NCBI GenBank assembly: GCA_029532415.1
Contig: JAQOTA010000048.1
Location: 546,001-610,000, forward strand
Source: Marasmius tenuissimus
Lineage: Eukaryota; Basidiomycota; Agaricomycetes; Agaricales; Marasmiaceae
Direction of reading: 5' to 3'
DNA: 64,000 bases
The position numbers were made by a program, and so were the translations under genes. Below, piece after piece: positions 58,667-64,000 of the stretch (position 1 is its first letter; every line of letters begins with the position of its first letter). The notes beneath the pieces were generated by a model. It made no database searches, was not told where the DNA came from, and saw nothing but the letters and a program-made list of their open reading frames with translations.

Positions 58667-59920
58667 ATGACCAACAACCCCCTACGTTGGAGATCTCGAC
58701 AACAGGCAAGAGGGCCAGTAGCCAAAGCTCTGGGAGTAGGAAGTGGTGTCGCGGCCGCGATAAGTGTTGGTTGCGGATGGCGTGCTGCTGCCATTGGATT
58801 TGGCGTTGTATCGGGCTTGTTAACAGTCGGTGCTGCACTATTGTGCGTCTCAAAGATCCCTATATCTTCTTCCAGCCTTACTGACCGACTATATCTCTCT
58901 ATCCAGATCGCAGGAGCGTTCCTGTGATGAAGACATCGAACAGGTTGCCAGAAGGGGCTCCGAGCCAAACGAAGAGGAACACATTGAACTCGAACTGGTA
59001 ACACAAGCAACTTCCAGCTCGCGGCAGTCGCCAGAAAGGCAAGCCAACGCTAGTAACGAGCCAGAAACACGCGAAAACGAAACGCAACCCACAGAGTACG
59101 TGACTTGGTCAAGTTATCCACCATTCTCAAAGATGTATTGATCGGATCGGGTATAGCGTTGGTGTGGTCAATTTAGGGATATCTGAGGGTTCCAATCAAG
59201 GCAGTCATACCAACGATGGCAGCGAGCCAGAAAAAGTTGACATTGGAATAACGGTCTTGTCTAACCACGGCGGGATCGACTTGGTTGACAACACGAATAG
59301 TCAAGAACTCTTCAAAGATGAAACGCAATCTATAGGGTACGTGACTTGGTCAGCTTATCCGTAATCCTTGAAGTTGTATTGATCGGTATTTGGCGTAGCA
59401 TCGGTGGGGTCAGTCTGGGAACAGCGGAGGGTTTGATCCAGCCTCTAGACGAAATGAGCTCGCAGGAGTTGGCGTTGGAGACTTTCCAAGACGAGCAAGA
59501 GGGCCAATCAACACCAGCAACATCGATTTTCACTGACCTTCGTCGACGTCTCACTGATCACACCAGCACTTCACTATATTGGCATCAGTACTACAATAGC
59601 CCCGGTAATATGCCTCCTTCGCCCGACTCGTCGCGTCAAACTGGTAGCCCGATAATTTCGCATTCAAGTGCAGTTCGGAGAAGATTACCCAAATTATACT
59701 TCTGTGGAATGCCCGGTTGTTCCGAGTGCTTCACTACGGAGGCCAATTTTGCCTGTACGATTTATGATCACTGTCCTTCCCTCCCGAGTCTAATGTTTCT
59801 TCGATAGACTACGTGCGAGCGCACGTGAATGTGGCGCTAACTTTTAAATTTGGTGGTGAAAAGGGATTCAAACGCATTATAAGCAATTTGCAAATATCAG
59901 GGGACTTCCCTTTTACGTAA
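58667..59920 (+). CDS. Glycine-rich membrane segment fused to a zinc finger; 3' end disrupted
   Basis: Starts MTNNPLRWRSRQQARG. The Gly/Ala hydrophobic module (GVGSGVAAAISVGCG, GFGVVSGLLTVGAALL) is followed after an intron by an acidic linker (SCDEDIEQ, EEEHIELELVT). DVGVVNLG matches DVGTVNLG of the gene at 33423. An exon-intron unit is tandemly repeated (see 59070-59390). The last legible part is the finger half CGMPGCSECFTTEANF. After a 53-nt intron (59755-59807) the nearest exon reads YYVRAH, losing the first zinc His, and stops at 59920. A better matching final exon lies 2.2 kb away at 62051. The gene is probably impaired. Confidence 0.6.
59070..59390 (+). repeat. Internal exon-intron duplication in zinc-finger gene
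   Basis: The segment around 59075-59145 (gaaacgcaa, then gtacgtgacttggtca and tgtattgatcgg) recurs at 59321-59386 with the same order: end of exon, donor, intron body. The duplication has added one extra exon to this gene relative to its relative at 33423. Confidence 0.7.
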
Positions 59921-59950
59921 GGCCTTGTAAGGAAAACGATCAGCCGATAA

Positions 59951-60560
59951 GGTACTATACCTGGCCACGATGTGTTCACGTCCAGGATAAGTAACTGCCC
60001 GATTTTATACCACTTCCCCTCACCTTCCCAACTCGCCAATTTTTTTGAAGTTCAATCTGATACCCTATATCATGACTACGAAGTATCCAGGGGAAATTCT
60101 GTCGTGTTGTTCTTCTACAACGCAAAATGTACGAAATCGCAACTGTGTCACACGTGTGACTTCTTCAGGAATTATATATTGTGCCTACTGGTGTGTCTGC
60201 AAAGCTGTACTAAGTTCAAGTCTCACTATAGCTCCTCTAATATCCTAAGTTTTGTGGTGAACCATTGCCATGGAAGGGTTTTACAGAAGAATTCTTGTGG
60301 ACCACCCGCGACAATGTGAGGAGAGGGTGATGGCAAATTAGGCGCTGCCGCGCCGTGACTTGCCGTGACTTTTACCAGTTACACTTCCTGGTCCAGCTCG
60401 GGCATTGCCCGAGAAGAGCTACATCCCTCTAAAAAACCCAAGAAATTCAGGTTAAGGGTTTTTGACCCTCTAGAATCAGATTATCAACTTTATCTAGGGA
60501 GTAGTAGAGCGCGGAAACCGCGTCTGCAAAAGTGACTTATCTTGGCCAGGTATAGTACCA
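59951..60560. mobile_element. Non-coding inverted-repeat element A
   Basis: ggtactatacctggcca at 59951-59967 is repeated in reverse complement (tggccaggtatagtacc) at about 60543-60559. The 600 bases between contain no convincing gene. This is consistent with a small non-autonomous DNA transposon; target duplication was not clear. Confidence 0.55.
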
Positions 60561-60564
60561 TATA

Positions 60565-61552
60565 ACACGGCAGGATTTTTGATGTCCACTCGTGCTTTGT
60601 GTGGTAATGTCCAGTCAGTTGTCCAGTCAGTTGTCTAGTAGGATGTCCACTGCTTGTCAGTCACGGTACAGTCACAGATGAGCTGTTAATAGGCAGGAAA
60701 TTGTCACAGGTTTGACCTTTTTCGCCCAGCGAGCATGATTAAACTGCCGAAGAGCAAAGTGCAAGCTACTTGTGCTCATACCAGATCCAAAGTCTTGGTG
60801 CTCAGTGCTTGGATCAGGCACACAGACACAGCCTGCAATGGGTAAGGACTTTGTGTCCCCTTATGTACTTTTAGAAGCCACCACGTTTATTGCACTGTAA
60901 TACAGTTGTTCTGATTTAGGGTTCAATAGTTTGTAGGGGCCATGAAACATCGGGTCCAGGGAAGTGGAAAGAGCAGATGGGAAGATGTTATGCCGGAAAG
61001 ATGTGAGGGTCCAAGTGTAAGGAAAGGGGCTGATAAACTATAAAAGGATAATCACATCACGTGACTTTCCCGATATAGCTTATTGTCAATTCTCCATTCG
61101 CTTATCCGCACCGTTGTGCTTCTTTGCGCTTCAAGTACTGATCACCATACCGGGCAACTGACAAATGGGTGTGCCGAGGTACGGGAGGTCTTGTAGAAGG
61201 GCCAATGCTGCACGGTACTCAAAAGCCACGGTTCTGTCAAAGGTGCCCCTTGTCACTTCAAAGAGAAAGATAGGTATCAGCCCCAGGGAGGTCCAGGCTT
61301 AAAAGGGAGGTGCAAGAACCATTGACCAGAGGCCAGACCCAGGGCTCGGGTACTGTAAGCCAGTTTTGCCAGGTGGTGATCCCTTTCATGAGAATAATTA
61401 AAGCTGGAATGCAGCAATACTTGTATGGATAAACAGTTTTTGTTTGATTTTGGTCACAGCCTGTGAGTGGACATCCTACTGGACAACCAACTGGACAACT
61501 GACTGGACATCACCACACAAAGCACAAGTGGACATCAAAAATCCCGCCGTGT
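60565..61552. mobile_element. Non-coding inverted-repeat element B with 87-bp terminal repeats
   Basis: The first 87 bases (60565-60651, beginning acacggcaggatttttgatg) match the reverse complement of 61466-61552 with only a few differences, nearly all C/T or G/A. Each arm contains short direct repeats of gtccagtcagtt. The 988-bp unit encodes no transposase. It abuts element A on the left and element C on the right. Confidence 0.75.
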
Positions 61553-61554
61553 AA

Positions 61555-61991
61555 GGCCCTGTTCGGCAAAAATAATCTGGTGGATTCTCTGCATATTGTT
61601 GCAAGAATCCAGCCAGATTCTTCGTGCACCGTTGTCACGGCGTGATGATGCGGGCCGTGCGGTTAACTCCCTGTGACCGGACCAGTGACTTACCAACCTG
61701 TGCATCCATGAGTGCCTACAACCCATCAAAGACCTATTTTAGGCCGGGAAACTTCACCCAAAGCATCCCGGCATAAGCATAGTGCACTCAGGACATTAAA
61801 AGAGAACTCACAGCACTGGTGGATGCTCCCTTCAGGCCACACACGTGACACCAACACTGGCATCACAGTCCAGTCACAAGCAAGTCACAAAATCGTAACG
61901 CGTTACCACTGCCAAGACTTGGAAATAATCTGGTCGGATTCTTGCAAGAATCTGTGAAGAATCCACCAGATTATTTTTGCCGAACAGGGCC
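61555..61991. mobile_element. MITE (PIF/Harbinger-like) element C, 437 bp
   Basis: The terminal inverted repeats are perfect over 34 bases (start ggccctgttcggcaaaaata, end its reverse complement at 61958-61991). They are flanked by taa on both sides (61552-61554 and 61992-61994), a 3-bp target duplication of the TWA type. Subterminal copies of ttgcaagaatcc are also inverted. No coding capacity. TSD and ggccctgtt termini agree with Harbinger-type MITEs. Confidence 0.8.
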
Positions 61992-62050
61992 TAACGTAGC
62001 TTGTAATGGAGATTTTATTGCATAATATTGTTAGCCACTTTCTTCGATAG

Positions 62051-62202
62051 ACCACACGCTAGTGCACACAGGTCCCTATGGATGTGAGAAATGCGGGGCC
62101 AGGTTTCGGTCAACGTCAGATCTCAGGCGGCATGCCACGAGAAAGAAACCATACGGCAAGCGTGCGTCTGTTACCAGTGCAGTCTACAGTTTGGAAGGAT
62201 GA
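62051..62202 (+). pseudogene. Displaced final zinc-finger exon
   Basis: After tttcttcgatag, identical to the acceptor context at 59796-59807, the frame reads YHTLVHTGPYGCEKCGARF then RSTSDLRRHATRKK, ending at tga 62200-62202. It supplies the H-x3-H, the linker and a second finger that the gene at 58667 lacks. The transposon cluster between gives an intron of about 2.3 kb if it is still used, unlikely where introns are 50-65 nt. Confidence 0.55.
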
Positions 62203-62436
62203 TATTGAATGTTTTTTGCGGGGAAGTGATCAGAAGCATCCTATCACCCATGTCGTACAATACACCACGAGAATCTGTTTGCTTGTCTGAACCCATACCC
62301 TGCTGTTTCCGGGTTTCGACTACTTCGAAATCGCGAAAGGAGGAACCATTCGTTGTTTCCTTCTGATACTACATGAGTACACATACTCCTCACGACTATA
62401 CCCTTACAAAGTCGGATCAGGTACGCCATTTTAGAG

Positions 62437-62859
62437 TTAGGATTCCTGCCAGTTGTGAAGGTTGCTGCCTTCGACCGCATGCGAGTTCTGCCCACTATCA
62501 TCGAACACACACTGCTTCAAAATGCTGCAACCATCGTGTAACGTGAACGCAGTATTGTAACCGTACACAGTGTTGGCAGGAGACTGGACTCCCAGGAGCT
62601 CAGTGTGACCGTTCAACAGTATGATAGCCCTGGCGACGATGACAGTGTCCGGCCTGTGCGTGTCTGTATCGGCCAGAAAGAGAATATGAACATGGAATAC
62701 TCCTGCCCAAGTGATGCTGAGCCGAGGCCAGACTATTGGCCAGAAGTCGACACTGCGGGTCTCTTTTGAGCAACAAATCTTGATGGTATCGAATGAATCT
62801 CGAATAACACCAGGAGATTGTCGCTGACTAGTACCCGCTTTCGGTTTCCGTTCAGCCAT
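62437..62859 (-). CDS. Hypothetical protein next to Pth pseudogene
   Basis: Open frame of about 140 codons from ATG 62859 (MAERKPKAGTSQRQSPGV), with strand-like hydrophobic segments (VFHVHILFLADTDTH, TVIVARAIILLNGH). It begins 13 bases after the stop of the Pth relic on the same strand. No family recognised, and it may be non-coding. Confidence 0.3.
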   Translation of the reverse strand: MAERKPKAGTSQRQSPGVIRDSFDTIKICCSKETRSVDFWPIVWPRLSITWAGVFHVHILFLADTDTHRPDTVIVARAIILLNGHTELLGVQSPANTVYGYNTAFTLHDGCSILKQCVFDDSGQNSHAVEGSNLHNWQES

Positions 62860-62871
62860 TCCTACCCCCCC

Positions 62872-63634
62872 GCAAGCTTTTTGAGAACTTTCTCGATCTC
62901 CTCTAAAACCAAATTGACCCCCTCGTCCTGCCAAAACTGTCGTTCATGGGAAGATAGCTTTGCGAGAACGTAGTCACTAGCATCCGTGCCTCCGCGTTCC
63001 CCGATTCCGAGACGAAAGCGATAGAAATCTTGCTTGCCCCCGAGGGCGTTGATGGTACTCTTGACACTGTTGTGGCCGTTTGCAGATCCTCCTGGGCGCG
63101 CAGAGAGAGCGTTTCGGGATGATGAGCGAGTGAGTCGTGGAGAACTATTAGAGAACTATTAGAGCCGTGTTGGGATGGTGTTGCGGAAGGCTTCGGCGAC
63201 AGCGGGGCTAGATACGTTCATTGCTTGTTCTGTGCCCGGGATCCTTACGAGTATCAGGTCTGGTAAGTAGGCTGACAGAGAAGACAGACTTGGTTTGAAC
63301 AGCGTGAGTTGGACAGTGATGTCTCCGATGGAGACGAGGTCGCTTCCAGCGATGCCTTTCCGTCCAGAGGTCAGTCGTATTCCGAGACGAGCGGCTAATG
63401 CGTAAACGACGAGGTGCCCCAGACTATGTTGAAGGTCGTGAGCATCAGCTGCACCTCGGATATGATCCCTTGAATACCGTATCTGTGGCGAGTCGCAGGT
63501 AGTGCCAGGAAGTTCCCAAGTCGAACGACTAGAATTTGAGGTGTTTGAGAGTGCATACCAGAGAAAAACCTTAAGTTTAGGACTTCTTGAGAGAGTTTTG
63601 TGGGATTGAAGTAGGCTTTGAGTATTCCGAACAT
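62872..63634 (-). pseudogene. Peptidyl-tRNA hydrolase (Pth1-type) pseudogene
   Basis: Pth blocks appear in order but in different frames: ILVVRLGNFLALPATRH (VGLGNP site, Gly to Arg), HSLGHLVVYALAARLGI, the MNVSSPAVA equivalent of FMNxSG, IVLHDSLAHHPETLSLR (catalytic Asp), GGSANGHNSVKSTINALGG, RLGIGERG, DYVLAKL, and a tail ending at 62872. Two in-frame stops (taatag) arise from a tandem duplication of 11 bases (taatagttctc) just before the HD motif, and another shift follows LSLR. Pth normally recycles peptidyl-tRNA, probably in mitochondria for this type. Confidence 0.75.
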
Positions 63635-64000
63635 GCTGGGGATCCTTTTATAAGATTTTGAGGGCCGGAGAACGAGATTCAAGTCATCCTCTGTCAGAAA
63701 AATGCTGAAAAATGCTGGCTCAGCCCCAGCGTCTGAGTCGGACCCGTTACCGAATTGGTGCAGGGCGCTTGCTGTTGGACCATGTGTCCCTTGTGGGCGC
63801 TTCTGGTCACTGTTCAGTTCTGCCCATCACCGCTTTCCTTTCATTGCAACGAGCGCATTGCCACCCTCCCGCATTTGCCTCAACAACTCTCAGTCAACTC
63901 AATCTGGAATCGCTTTTTTTACGCCAACCTCGAACCACAGCTTGCCACGGCAGCGCGATCATCAGACTAATTGGCAGTGCCAGCTCACTACCATATCTGA
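63635..64000. other. Right end of window, nothing recognised
   Basis: Only short frames. It may hold the promoter of the degenerate Pth gene. Confidence 0.3.

Noticed and set aside
60600..60650. Short repeats gtccagtcagtt considered as a CRISPR-like or satellite array
   Set aside because: They are immediate direct repeats without spacers, inside the terminal repeat of a transposon-like element.

Overview
The window is nuclear DNA of a filamentous basidiomycete, most likely an Agaricomycete. Nearly every gene is split by 50-65 nt introns with GT..AG ends. The families present are also typical of that class: F-box proteins starting LPIELWE, Ser/Thr kinases with a short N-terminal helical exon, an HsbA-type secreted protein, a secreted TAP-like peptidase and small coiled-coil membrane proteins. 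All exon boundaries and family names were worked out by eye from reading frames, with no database search. I saw no rRNA, tRNA or CRISPR array.

Layout. 0.8-5.4 kb holds a single-pass membrane protein with a decayed tandem copy, a UPF0014 (FetB/ALS3-like) transporter subunit and a SUR7/PalI protein. 5.5-12.8 kb is an array on the minus strand of three F-box genes, one F-box relic and a seven-helix membrane protein. 13.2-20.5 kb holds two single-copy genes: an HsbA-type protein with a long acidic tail, and a coiled-coil protein with five TQT-like motifs. 21.2-28.6 kb is the mirror array on the plus strand, with three F-box genes, one F-box relic and a paralogue of the seven-helix protein. The two arrays point outward from the single-copy core.

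28.6-62.2 kb is an accessory region. It holds a class III sirtuin, a TAP-like serine peptidase, a class I/II aminotransferase (plus a fragment of its 5' end), and a set of genes built from shared modules. Three non-RD protein kinases have the same 47-57 residue first exon and the same kinase exons but different C-termini: a TDP2-like endonuclease/phosphatase domain (30.1-32.7 kb), probably a zinc-finger domain (42.1-44.6 kb), and an unrecognised 230-residue tail (48.6-50.9 kb). A fourth gene (56.9-58.2 kb) joins the first exon directly to zinc fingers with no kinase. Four copies of a glycine-rich membrane-segment module lie next to these genes, two of them fused to the same type of C2H2/C2HC finger pair. 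This modular family is the best candidate for an undescribed system.

The right end is transposon-rich. It has a 5'-truncated LINE with an RNase H domain (53.1-55.6 kb) and a run of inverted-repeat elements (59.9-62.0 kb) inserted where a zinc-finger gene has its last exon. At the far right is a frameshifted peptidyl-tRNA hydrolase pseudogene (62.9-63.6 kb). A reading that fits all of this is an outward-duplicating F-box block beside a fast-evolving kinase/zinc-finger block. The functional link among kinase, membrane and finger modules is inferred from shared exons and adjacency only.
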